Source: Verrucomicrobiota bacterium (GTDB lineage: Bacteria; Verrucomicrobiota; Verrucomicrobiae; Limisphaerales; UBA11358). Taken from it: a DNA stretch of 64,000 nucleotides. The stretch lies in contig JACZKP010000089.1 in the NCBI GenBank assembly GCA_014860005.1, positions 9,947 through 73,946 on the forward strand, in the 5' to 3' direction. Made by a program: the position numbers and the translations under genes. Below the pieces are notes generated by a model. The model saw only the letters and a program-made list of their open reading frames with translations. It did no database searches and was not told the DNA's origin. How positions within the stretch are numbered: position 1 is the first letter of the stretch; each line of letters begins with the position of its first letter. Below are positions 36,233-42,415 of this stretch, piece by piece.

Positions 36233-36273
36233 GGCCTGATGTTCTGTTTGCCCGATGCCGCGATTCCCGCCCG

Positions 36274-36675
36274 CTACTTGAGCAACACGATGAAACCCGC
36301 TTGCTCGAAATGCTTGTCGCCGGTCAGCACGTCCTGAACGTCTTCGTCCTTCATCACCACGAACGAAATGCAGTCGGTGAGCGACCATGCCTTGTCGGGA
36401 CGCTCGTCGTAAAGTTGCAGGCCGCGCCGGAACAACTCCGTGCTGGCGCGGATGATTCGCACCTTGGAGTCCGCCTCCAGATCACGGATGAATTGGGGAA
36501 CGAGGCGGCGACTGGCAGATCCCGCCAGCGCGTCGGCAAACTCCGCCAGGATCCATTCCGTCGTGACGAGTTCGCCATGCAACTGACCGGCGGCGGCAAC
36601 CACCCGGGCATGGTATTGATCCTCACGATTGAGCAGGCCGACAAAATAGAACGCATCCGCGAACACCACCTTCAT
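36274..36675 (-). CDS. PIN-domain toxin (VapC-like)
   Basis: A 133-aa protein. PIN acidic residues are in place: D7 in VVFADAFYF, E in TEWILAEFADAL, D in WSLTDCISF and D in VLTGDKHFEQAGF. PIN toxins are Mg-dependent RNases, commonly cutting tRNA. It overlaps the upstream antitoxin gene by 4 bp (ATGA). A vsr 5' fragment lies just downstream. Confidence 0.85.
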   Translation of the reverse strand: MKVVFADAFYFVGLLNREDQYHARVVAAAGQLHGELVTTEWILAEFADALAGSASRRLVPQFIRDLEADSKVRIIRASTELFRRGLQLYDERPDKAWSLTDCISFVVMKDEDVQDVLTGDKHFEQAGFIVLLK

Positions 36676-36878
36676 GGCTTGCGGTGTCCGTGAACGTAAT
36701 GATCGAGATTGGTCGCGAGGTCGGACGGCAGATCATCCGCCGCGCCGATGTAAGCCGCGTAGCGTTCGGCGAACGATGCGGAATCAGGTACGGTCAACTG
36801 CACTTCCAATCCCTCGGGCAGCTTCAATCCCGGCGGCAGAATCACCACGCCATCTTTGACTGTTCCGGTAAAGCTCAT
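36672..36878 (-). CDS. Antitoxin of the PIN-domain toxin
   Basis: A 68-aa protein beginning MSFTGTVKDGVVILPPGLKL; ATG 36887 is an alternative. The start resembles the AF2212/DUF104-like or AbrB-like short antitoxins (TGTVKDGVVxLPPxxxLPEGxxV). The acidic C-terminal half would bind the toxin. The open frame extends to 36941, but that extension is a copy of the vsr 5' end (MADVFTKA) and is unlikely to be native. Confidence 0.72.
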   Translation of the reverse strand: MSFTGTVKDGVVILPPGLKLPEGLEVQLTVPDSASFAERYAAYIGAADDLPSDLATNLDHYVHGHRKP

Positions 36879-36913
36879 CGTTGTCATTTCGCCTGAATTC
36901 GCCCCAAATGCAA

Positions 36914-36941
36914 GCCTCGCCTTGGTGAAAACGTCAGCCAT
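36914..36941 (-). pseudogene. vsr 5'-end fragment (copy 3)
   Basis: It encodes MADVFTKA, and the 25 bases at 36917-36941 are identical to 36208-36232. It opens an in-frame extension into the antitoxin gene. It marks the outer edge of the PIN TA module, in the same orientation as vsr. Confidence 0.8.
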
Positions 36942-37134
36942 TTCAATTCAACCACAGATGAACACAGATGAACACAGATTCATTTGCCGCAATAGAACAC
37001 AAAGAGCACAAAGGTAGGGCGCGTCAGTCCTCTGCGCGCCGCTGGACCGACCAACAACGGCGCGCACGGAGTGACGCGCCCTACCCTCAATCGGCGTCTT
37101 CATCTCTGTGTTCCTTGCGTTCTCTCGCGGCCAT
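36942..37134. other. Repeat-filled gap
   Basis: It holds a short direct repeat of the AACACAGATG type (36950-36979), an AACACAAAGAGCACAAAG word and palindromic repeat A copy 2 (37013-37085). No gene was seen. Confidence 0.65.
37013..37085. repeat. Palindromic repeat family A (copy 2)
   Basis: The arms GGTAGGGCGCGTCAGTCC and GGAGTGACGCGCCCTACC lie around a 15-nt loop. Compared with 1733-1808 the two arm versions are swapped, so this copy is in the reverse orientation. Confidence 0.8.
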
Positions 37135-37455
37135 TCATTCCGCGAATCCATCGCCATATTCAACAGCCAACTCTAACCGCCGTTCCATTTCATCCGGCTC
37201 GTGCGTGTGCATCTGGTCGTAAAGCCCGCACCATTGCGCGTCACTCGGATATAGTTCCTCGTCCGCCAGTTCGCCCGCATCAGCGCGACGCCACGCTTCC
37301 GCAGCGAAACGTTTCAAGACACGCGGCCAGCCGCTGTCCGCGTCTTCAAATCCGTCAGGGTGCAGGCCGGGGAAAAGATACGCAACGGAGCACCATGCCC
37401 GCACGAATGTTTCGTTCGGGAGTCCTGTTAGTGGTTGTTTCAACGCCAGCCGCAA
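37135..37455 (-). CDS. Hypothetical protein
   Basis: At least 106 aa, rich in Trp, Glu and Leu (FVRAWCSVAYLFPGLHPDGF, WPRVLKRFAAEAWRRADAGEL). The frame stays open upstream to about 37530 and still looks coding (FRQAGNIPNRFQSAGREL), so the true start may lie upstream of the TTG at 37455. I do not recognise a family. It is cytosolic by prediction and diverges from a broken small gene at 37533. Confidence 0.5.
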   Translation of the reverse strand: MRLALKQPLTGLPNETFVRAWCSVAYLFPGLHPDGFEDADSGWPRVLKRFAAEAWRRADAGELADEELYPSDAQWCGLYDQMHTHEPDEMERRLELAVEYGDGFAE

Positions 37456-37532
37456 TTCACGACCGGCACTTTGGAAACGGTTTGGAATATTGCCAGCTTG
37501 CCTGAACCGCCCGTGTATGTTTTGAATACATC

Positions 37533-37753
37533 ATGCAATACAAAATCGAGGTCCTCTACACCCTGGCTGGGATGATGCTGAGTGGACTGAAGAAACGGAT
37601 GGCGTAACGAAGCCGATGCGTTTTGAAACCGTCAGTCACGCACAGACAGACCTCGAAGAGTTTTTCGCAAACGTGAAGGCTGCAGTGGCTGCCGGCAATA
37701 TGGACACTGAGGAGAACCGCAACCATTACAGAATCGTCGCGGCGAATGAATGA
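37533..37753 (+). pseudogene. Small frameshifted hypothetical gene
   Basis: The ATG at 37533 reads MQYKIEVLYT. A frame change near 37555 gives PGWDDAEWTEETDGVTKPMR, then FETVSHAQTDLEEFF and ENRNHYRIVAANE before TGA at 37751-37753. The joined product of about 73 aa looks like one protein because both frames are strongly coding in character. Function is unknown. Confidence 0.45.
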
Positions 37754-37773
37754 TTCATCCTTGATGATTCGTG

Positions 37774-38754
37774 TTAAGTGGCCTTGGCCTTGCACTTCGC
37801 AGCATGCCGCTTCAAAAATTCAGGCGCAGGAGCAAACTTCTCCGGCAAAACAAGTTTCCGTCCCTCAAAACGAGTGAGCCATTCCGCAGACTCAGTTAGT
37901 TCTGCGGCTGTTTTGTAGAGGTGTGGCGCAAACCGGATTACGAAACCATCTTCTATCCACATCAGGTGCCGATCAAAGGCGCGATCATGCACCGCGTTTA
38001 GGCAAAGACCGTTTTTAGGGTTGAGACGGTTTTGTTTGTCTTCCGCCCAAGGCAAAATGTGACTGGCCGTAAGCAGGGGTTTGGCGGTGAGTCCGGTGAC
38101 GCAGCAACGGAAGTTGTAGGCCGAGAGAATTCGGCGGCGGAAAAAACTTTGGTTCACGCGAATCTTGATCAATGCCTCGCGTTCGACACCCTCCTTTGGC
38201 AAATCGTCTGTCTCTATTTCGGCAACTTCCTCCAAGCTTTTGCCGAGACGCATCGCGAGCAATCGTTCGCTTTCGAGAGCAAGTGCTTCGGGATCACGAC
38301 TGAACTCCTTCCACACTGCGGCTTCACCCTTAGCTCCGTGCGGCATTCCTTTGACGCCACGGGCCTGATGAACCGGATCAAGGCGAGCGATATTCGCGAG
38401 CTTGAGTGAAACCGAGTTGACGTTTCTGCCGAGCAAAGCTGCCAGTTCGTGAAGTCGCGGATTCCGAATATGAATCGCACCAAATGGGATGTCATTGTAG
38501 AGATTGAAGGCCAGAATATGCTCTTCGTGCGTCCATTTTTCGCCGTCGCGTTCAGTAGGAATAGCAAAACCAGCTGCTCCTTTCTGGCATTTCGGACATT
38601 TGCGCTCAAAGGCATCGGTGCTGTTGATGCCGTAGATGTTCAAACAGTGGCCGCATTTCAGAATCCAGATTCGAGCGTTGTGGTCAGTGCCATGTTCACC
38701 AGTCAACCGTAGGAGTTGTTGACGGTTTCGATTTGAATCGCCGGGCTTCTTCAC
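37774..38754 (-). CDS. HNH endonuclease with zinc-ribbon N-terminus
   Basis: A 326-aa protein with GTG start. Residues about 30-60 form a zinc ribbon (LKCGHCL, ERKCPKCQKG). The C-terminal part is an HNH_2-type nuclease: RRRILSAYNFRCCVTGL, LLTASHILPW, NRLNPKNGLCLNAVHDRAFD, with the His-Asn-His residues in place. Its start overlaps the stop of the C5-methyltransferase (GTGA). Together with the XRE gene this looks like a type II restriction operon, though the methyltransferase is truncated. Confidence 0.82.
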   Translation of the reverse strand: MKKPGDSNRNRQQLLRLTGEHGTDHNARIWILKCGHCLNIYGINSTDAFERKCPKCQKGAAGFAIPTERDGEKWTHEEHILAFNLYNDIPFGAIHIRNPRLHELAALLGRNVNSVSLKLANIARLDPVHQARGVKGMPHGAKGEAAVWKEFSRDPEALALESERLLAMRLGKSLEEVAEIETDDLPKEGVEREALIKIRVNQSFFRRRILSAYNFRCCVTGLTAKPLLTASHILPWAEDKQNRLNPKNGLCLNAVHDRAFDRHLMWIEDGFVIRFAPHLYKTAAELTESAEWLTRFEGRKLVLPEKFAPAPEFLKRHAAKCKAKAT

Positions 38755-39545
38755 GCCGCAGACGCTAACAGTTCGTCTGTGGAAATGGAAGCGAGCTTCG
38801 GCCCTTCCGCCGGGAATTCCGGGAATTCAAACCCGCGCCGTTCCTTGAAGCCGACGAGGAAGATGCGCTCGCGGTGTTGCGGCACGACGCTCCGCGCATC
38901 TATGACCTGATAATAAACGGTGTATCCAAGCGCCTTGGTCAGCGTGTCATGGATGACCTGAAACGTGCGGCCCTGGTCGTGGCTGCGAAGGTTTTTCACG
39001 TTCTCCAGCACGAACGCCGTGGGCCGGTGGTAATCAATGATGTCGGTCAGCGTGAAGAAAAGGTTGCCCTGTTCCTTGTCCTCGAAGCCGTGCTTTTTGC
39101 CGAGACTCAGTTTCTTGGAGACGCCCGCGATGCTGAAGGGCTGGCAGGGAAAGCCGGCGCAGAGGATGTGGTGCGGCGGGATGGCGTTGTCCGGCACGGA
39201 ATAGATGTCGCCGTGCGGTCGCTCGTGGAAGTTGGCTTCGTAGGTGATCTGCGCTATCTCGTTCCAGTCGGAGGAGAAGACGCATTCGCAACCCGCCTTC
39301 TCAAACGCAATGCGGAAGCCACCAATGCCGCAAAAGAGGTCAATGAAACGTGGCTGCGTTGGTGACAACGCGGCTGACTTCTCCCCTACGGAGGTTTGCC
39401 GCGGACTCACGTCCGCAGCCACGTGATACGGCGGCGCGTCTTCCTTGATCGTAGCAGCCGAGGTGACGAGGCTCTGACTTTTGCCGGTTTTAATTTGAGC
39501 CTCCTTACGTCGGCTGCTACGGGGCGTTTTCGATTTCCCCCTCAC
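38751..39545 (-). CDS. C5-cytosine methyltransferase, truncated, with repeat-derived N-terminus
   Basis: A 264-aa protein (GTG start overlapping the XRE stop). Motif I is FIDLFCGIGGFR (67-78), motif IV CAGFPCQPFS with nucleophile C134, motif VI ENV (181-183), motif VIII QHRERIF (223-229). It stops about 35 residues later, so the target recognition domain and motifs IX and X are missing. Residues about 9-31 are encoded by a palindromic repeat, and 41-64 by further repeat-like sequence. It probably cannot methylate alone; split enzymes such as M.AquI need a second subunit, and none is seen here. Confidence 0.8.
   Translation of the reverse strand: MRGKSKTPRSSRRKEAQIKTGKSQSLVTSAATIKEDAPPYHVAADVSPRQTSVGEKSAALSPTQPRFIDLFCGIGGFRIAFEKAGCECVFSSDWNEIAQITYEANFHERPHGDIYSVPDNAIPPHHILCAGFPCQPFSIAGVSKKLSLGKKHGFEDKEQGNLFFTLTDIIDYHRPTAFVLENVKNLRSHDQGRTFQVIHDTLTKALGYTVYYQVIDARSVVPQHRERIFLVGFKERRGFEFPEFPAEGPKLASISTDELLASAA
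39451..39520. repeat. Palindromic repeat family E at methyltransferase 5' end
   Basis: A 70-bp element with ends GTAGCAGCCGAGGTGACGAG and CCTTACGTCGGCTGCTAC. It is open in the methyltransferase frame. It has the same length as 42297-42366 and is related to 35509-35602. Confidence 0.8.
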
Positions 39546-39769
39546 GCGTCCACCCCTTGGCAGAGTTCCGCCGTAGTGAGGCCCAGCGCTTTGGCGAGCT
39601 TGGCGACATTCTTGATCCCGGGATTGCGCAGGCCGCGTTCGATGCCGCTGATGTAGGTGGGATCGAGTCCGGCTTTCTCCGCCAGTTTCTCCTGCGTAAA
39701 CTGTTTCGCTTCGCGCTGGCAACGGACGTTCAGTCCCAGCGCGGCGAGGATTCCATTGCGTTTCGACAT
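39542..39769 (-). CDS. XRE-family helix-turn-helix regulator
   Basis: A 75-aa protein that is almost entirely one HTH_3 domain: CQREAKQFTQEKLAEKAGLD, then TYISGIERGLRNPGIKNV. Small XRE proteins of this size act as controller (C) proteins of restriction-modification operons. The GTGA overlap with the methyltransferase gene supports that role. VapC lies 75 bp upstream. Confidence 0.85.
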   Translation of the reverse strand: MSKRNGILAALGLNVRCQREAKQFTQEKLAEKAGLDPTYISGIERGLRNPGIKNVAKLAKALGLTTAELCQGVDA

Positions 39770-39843
39770 GACTGATAGTCCATGCGAAACGGGCGGAAAG
39801 GTCTATGGACGATCAGCCAGGTTGAGAGAAACTGACAGGCAGG

Positions 39844-40251
39844 CTATTTCAGCCAGGCAATCTTGATTTCCTTTTCCACTGCCTTGAACTCCGGGTCGCC
39901 GGTGAGGAGTTCGCAGTTCCTGAGCTTGGCCAGCGCGGCGGCGAAACAGTCGGTGTAGGACATTTTGTGCGTGGCTTTGTAGATGGCGGCCTGCCGGGCA
40001 ATCGTGAGGTCATCGCCCACGCCCACAATGTCAATCGGCAGCGTGGCAATGGCGCGGGCTTGTTGCTCGGCGGCTTCCTGCGACACTTCGCGCATGGTGT
40101 TGTAGTAAATCTCGCCCCAGTTCACGACGCTCAACAGGAGCTTGTGCTTTTCCGCCGCCGCCTGCGCCAGCAGCTTCTCCACGGCCTCCGCCGCCGGCTC
40201 GTCCTCCAGGAACGCAATAAGCGCCCAGCTATCCAAGACTTTTGTGGCCAT
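39844..40251 (-). CDS. vapC: PIN-domain toxin VapC
   Basis: A 135-aa PIN protein with acidic residues D7 (KVLDSWALIAFLEDE), E in NWGEIYYN, D in SYTDCFAAALA and D in LLTGDPEF. It is a predicted Mg-dependent RNase. Its antitoxin gene (40445-40690) is upstream, but 193 bp separate them, filled by palindromic repeat C. Most VapBC pairs overlap or nearly overlap, so translational coupling is broken here. Confidence 0.87.
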   Translation of the reverse strand: MATKVLDSWALIAFLEDEPAAEAVEKLLAQAAAEKHKLLLSVVNWGEIYYNTMREVSQEAAEQQARAIATLPIDIVGVGDDLTIARQAAIYKATHKMSYTDCFAAALAKLRNCELLTGDPEFKAVEKEIKIAWLK

Positions 40252-40280
40252 ATTCAGTTCAAATCAGAGTTCATCCGTTA

Positions 40281-40438
40281 TCCCCTCCGCTCCCCACCCG
40301 ATGGGGAGAGGGTGTCCGTCAGGACGGGTGAGGGGCAGGCTTTGCGCCCTTTGTGTTCTTTCGTGGCCGTATCAGTTCAAATCAAAGTTCGACACCTCAC
40401 CCCGGCCCTCTCCCCGTTCGAGGCGGAGAGGGAGGGGA
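40281..40438. repeat. Palindromic repeat family C (copy 3) between vapB and vapC
   Basis: Two inner hairpins (TCCCCACCCGATGGGGAGAG; CTCTCCCCGTTCGAGGCGGAGAG) with outer words ACGGGTGAGGGGC and CACCTCACCCCGG. It lies wholly in the gap between antitoxin and toxin. Confidence 0.8.
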
Positions 40439-40444
40439 AATAAG

Positions 40445-40690
40445 TCAGAGTTCCCGTTCCGCTTTGCGATCTTCCATCATGGCTTTCATCACGCCCTTGC
40501 CCTTGAGCGAACCGCGCAGGCCGTGAATGAACTTGGTGGTGACGGGTTTGATGAGGATGCCCTCAGGCGTGGCTTCTACGTAAGCCCGGGTGCCCTCCTC
40601 AATCTCAAATTCCTTCCGCAAGCGCCGGGGGATGACCACCTGGCCTTTGACCGAGAAGTAAACTGATTCGGCTTTTGTGGCTACAGTCAT
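40445..40690 (-). CDS. vapB: AbrB/MazE-type antitoxin VapB
   Basis: An 81-aa protein with a SpoVT-AbrB swapped-hairpin domain: VYFSVKGQVVIPRRLRKEFEIEEGTRAYVEATPEGILIKPV. The C-terminal tail (FIHGLRGSLKGKGVMKAMMED) would bind VapC. A 20-bp palindrome 13 bp upstream of its ATG is the likely autoregulatory operator. Confidence 0.87.
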   Translation of the reverse strand: MTVATKAESVYFSVKGQVVIPRRLRKEFEIEEGTRAYVEATPEGILIKPVTTKFIHGLRGSLKGKGVMKAMMEDRKAEREL

Positions 40691-40703
40691 GCGACAATTC
40701 TAC

Positions 40704-40723
40704 TGCCTTACTAAAGTAAGGCA
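40704..40723. promoter_or_regulatory. Palindromic operator of vapBC
   Basis: TGCCTTACTAAAGTAAGGCA has 9-bp arms around AA. It sits 14-33 bp upstream of the vapB ATG (minus strand), where VapB-VapC complexes usually bind to repress their own promoter. Function is inferred. Confidence 0.6.
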
Positions 40724-40873
40724 AGAATTATTATGTTGGAAGTTGTTCGCAGTGTTTCCGCCGGCTTGCCACGGCTGGTTTGGCGTTCTGTGCGTTCTGT
40801 GCGTTCTTTTGCGGCAATGTCATTCGTGTCCATCCGTGCTTATCCGGGGTTGAAAAAACAGGGTTGGGCCTGC

Positions 40874-41064
40874 TCGTTCCAGTCGGAGGACGAAGACGCA
40901 CACGCCGCCCACGCGCTCGAAGGCAAGGCGGAAGCTGCCAATGCCGCAGAACAGGTCAATGAATTTGAACGCGCCCCTCTCCCTGTCCCTCTCCCCGTCC
41001 GTCGGGGAGAGGGTGACGCAGCCGGGTGAAGGGCTTGAACTCGCGCGATACGGCGGAGCGTCTT
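40874..41064 (-). pseudogene. C5-methyltransferase 5'-end remnant
   Basis: Minus-strand codons give EDAPPYR near 41060 and, after repeat sequence, FKFIDLFCGIGSFRLAFERV with a frameshift, then SSDWNEQAQ. This matches the same parts of the methyltransferase at 38751-39545 (EDAPPYH.., FIDLFCGIGGFRIAFEKAG, SSDWNEIAQ) at roughly three quarters identity by eye. Homology ends after motif II. The linker in this copy holds palindromic repeat C (40973-41034), while the intact gene carries different repeat-like sequence there. Confidence 0.75.
40973..41034. repeat. Palindromic repeat family C (copy 4)
   Basis: The hairpin CCCTCTCCCCGTCCGTCGGG / GGAGAGGG is followed by a GCCGGGTGAAGGGC word. It lies inside the linker of the methyltransferase remnant. 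Confidence 0.7.
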
Positions 41065-41075
41065 CGTGCAAGACC

Positions 41076-41100
41076 GGAGCGCCGGTCTCCGACCCGGCTC
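41076..41100. repeat. Palindromic repeat family B, single arm
   Basis: GGAGCGCCGGTCTCCGACCC followed by GGCTC, without a partner arm nearby. It lies just beyond the methyltransferase remnant. Confidence 0.65.
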
Positions 41101-41299
41101 GTTGGGATGATGCGGGATGGGAGCGCCGAGCATCGCCGCGGCCAGTCACGTCGTTTCCATTTCGACCCGATGCGTTCGCAACATCCTTTTCGATTCCATC
41201 AGAGCTGAATGGCCAGGCTGTCGCGCTGTCCTACACGGGATTGCCGGCGGCGATTCCTTGACCCGCTGGGGCAAAGCGGCTAGACGTTGCGCAGAAGTT

Positions 41300-41683
41300 A
41301 TGGCTACCAAACAAATCATCAAACCTGCGAACTCACCCGCCGCCGTCGGCCCGTACAATCATGCCGTGCGTCTTGGCGACTTGCTGTTCTGTGCCGGTCA
41401 AATTCCAATTGAGCCGGCCACGGGGAATTTGATCACCGGCGACATCAAGGCGCAAACCGAGCGCGTGCTTCAAAACGTAAAGGCGATTCTCGACGATCAG
41501 AAGTTGACCTTTGCCAACGTGGTGAAAAGCACGGTGTTCATGACAAACCTCGGAGACTTCGCTGCAATGAACGAGGTGTATGCGACGTACTTCACGAACG
41601 ATTTCCCGGCGCGTTCGACCATTCAAGTCGCGGCGCTGCCCAAGGGCGCGAACGTGGAGATCGAAGTGGTGGCGCATTTTTGA
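41300..41683 (+). CDS. ridA: RidA family protein (2-iminobutanoate/2-iminopropanoate deaminase)
   Basis: A 127-aa protein, MATKQIIKPANSPAAVGPYN. The family block ARSTIQVAALPKGANVEIEVVA contains the catalytic Arg and the terminal Glu. RidA hydrolyses reactive imines from PLP enzymes. ATG 41300 matches the family; the longer frame to 41117 is repeat-adjacent. Confidence 0.93.
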   Translation: MATKQIIKPANSPAAVGPYNHAVRLGDLLFCAGQIPIEPATGNLITGDIKAQTERVLQNVKAILDDQKLTFANVVKSTVFMTNLGDFAAMNEVYATYFTNDFPARSTIQVAALPKGANVEIEVVAHF

Positions 41684-41701
41684 ATTTGCGAGTTAACCGC
41701 G

Positions 41702-41770
41702 GTAGGAGACGACGTGAGGAGTCTTTGACTGGAATTCGAGACTGTGGCGACTCGTTACCTCGTCTCCTAC
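41702..41770. repeat. Palindromic repeat family D (copy 2, reverse orientation)
   Basis: The ends GTAGGAGACGACGTGAGGAG and CTCGTTACCTCGTCTCCTAC match 33609-33686 in reverse complement: the GAGGTAACGAG arm is now on the right. Confidence 0.85.
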
Positions 41771-41779
41771 AAATCAAAC

Positions 41780-42256
41780 ATGAAACGGAAAAAGTCCTGG
41801 CGCGAGAAGCTGGCGGACGACAAGGGCCTGCCCAAGGTCGGGCCGGTGACTGGCCGGATGTCAACGCGCTGGGGCACGGGGAGAATGGTCATTCCCGCGC
41901 CACGCGAGGTTGATGAGTTGATGAAGCGGGTGCCAAAGGGACGCGTGGTGACCATCAATGAACTTCGCGCCGCGCTGGTGCAGCAGCATCAGGCTGATTT
42001 TGCCTGCCCGATTACCACCGGGATTTTTTCCTGGATCGCTGCGCACGCCGCCGCCGAGGCTGAAGCTGAGGGCGCCAAGCGCATCACGCCTTACTGGCGC
42101 ACGCTCAAGACCGGCGGGGAAGTGAATCCGAAATACCCCGGCGGCGCTGCCGCAGTGGCGCGGCACTTGCGCGCGGAGGGACACAAATTGGTTGCCAAGG
42201 GGAAACGCCTGATCGTCGCGGATTACGAGAAAAAGCTGTTCCACGGACTCCACTGA
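41780..42256 (+). CDS. MGMT-like family protein lacking the PCHR motif
   Basis: A 158-aa protein, MKRKKSWREKLADDKGLPKV. PKGRVVTINELRAAL resembles the VPxGxVxTYxxIA helix of alkylguanine transferases. ACPITTGIFSWIAAH and RITPYWRTLKTGGEVNPKYPGG are conserved in a group I recall being labelled MGMT family. The alkyl-acceptor PCHR motif is absent, so classical DNA repair is doubtful. The ATG at 41780 lies just after palindromic repeat D; the longer frame starts inside the repeat. Confidence 0.55.
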   Translation: MKRKKSWREKLADDKGLPKVGPVTGRMSTRWGTGRMVIPAPREVDELMKRVPKGRVVTINELRAALVQQHQADFACPITTGIFSWIAAHAAAEAEAEGAKRITPYWRTLKTGGEVNPKYPGGAAAVARHLRAEGHKLVAKGKRLIVADYEKKLFHGLH

Positions 42257-42296
42257 CATGAGCAAGGCGCGACACACTTCGATGATGGTTCTGACT

Positions 42297-42366
42297 GTCG
42301 CCGCCGGCGTGGGGAGGCGGATTTCTGCGCACGCAAGCGGGTCCGCCTCCTTACGTCGGCGGCTAC
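42297..42366. repeat. Palindromic repeat family E (70 bp)
   Basis: The ends GTCGCCGCCGGCGTGGGGAG and CTCCTTACGTCGGCGGCTAC form an imperfect hairpin upstream of rmuC. Same length as 39451-39520. Confidence 0.75.
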
Positions 42367-42415
42367 GGTTTGCGGGTTCCACCGGATTGGTTTGTTTTAA
42401 GGAGTCCTGAATACC

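Noticed and set aside
36672..36941. Antitoxin starting at 36941 with MADVFTKA
   Set aside because: Those codons are a copy of the vsr 5' end; the native antitoxin start is at 36878 or 36887.
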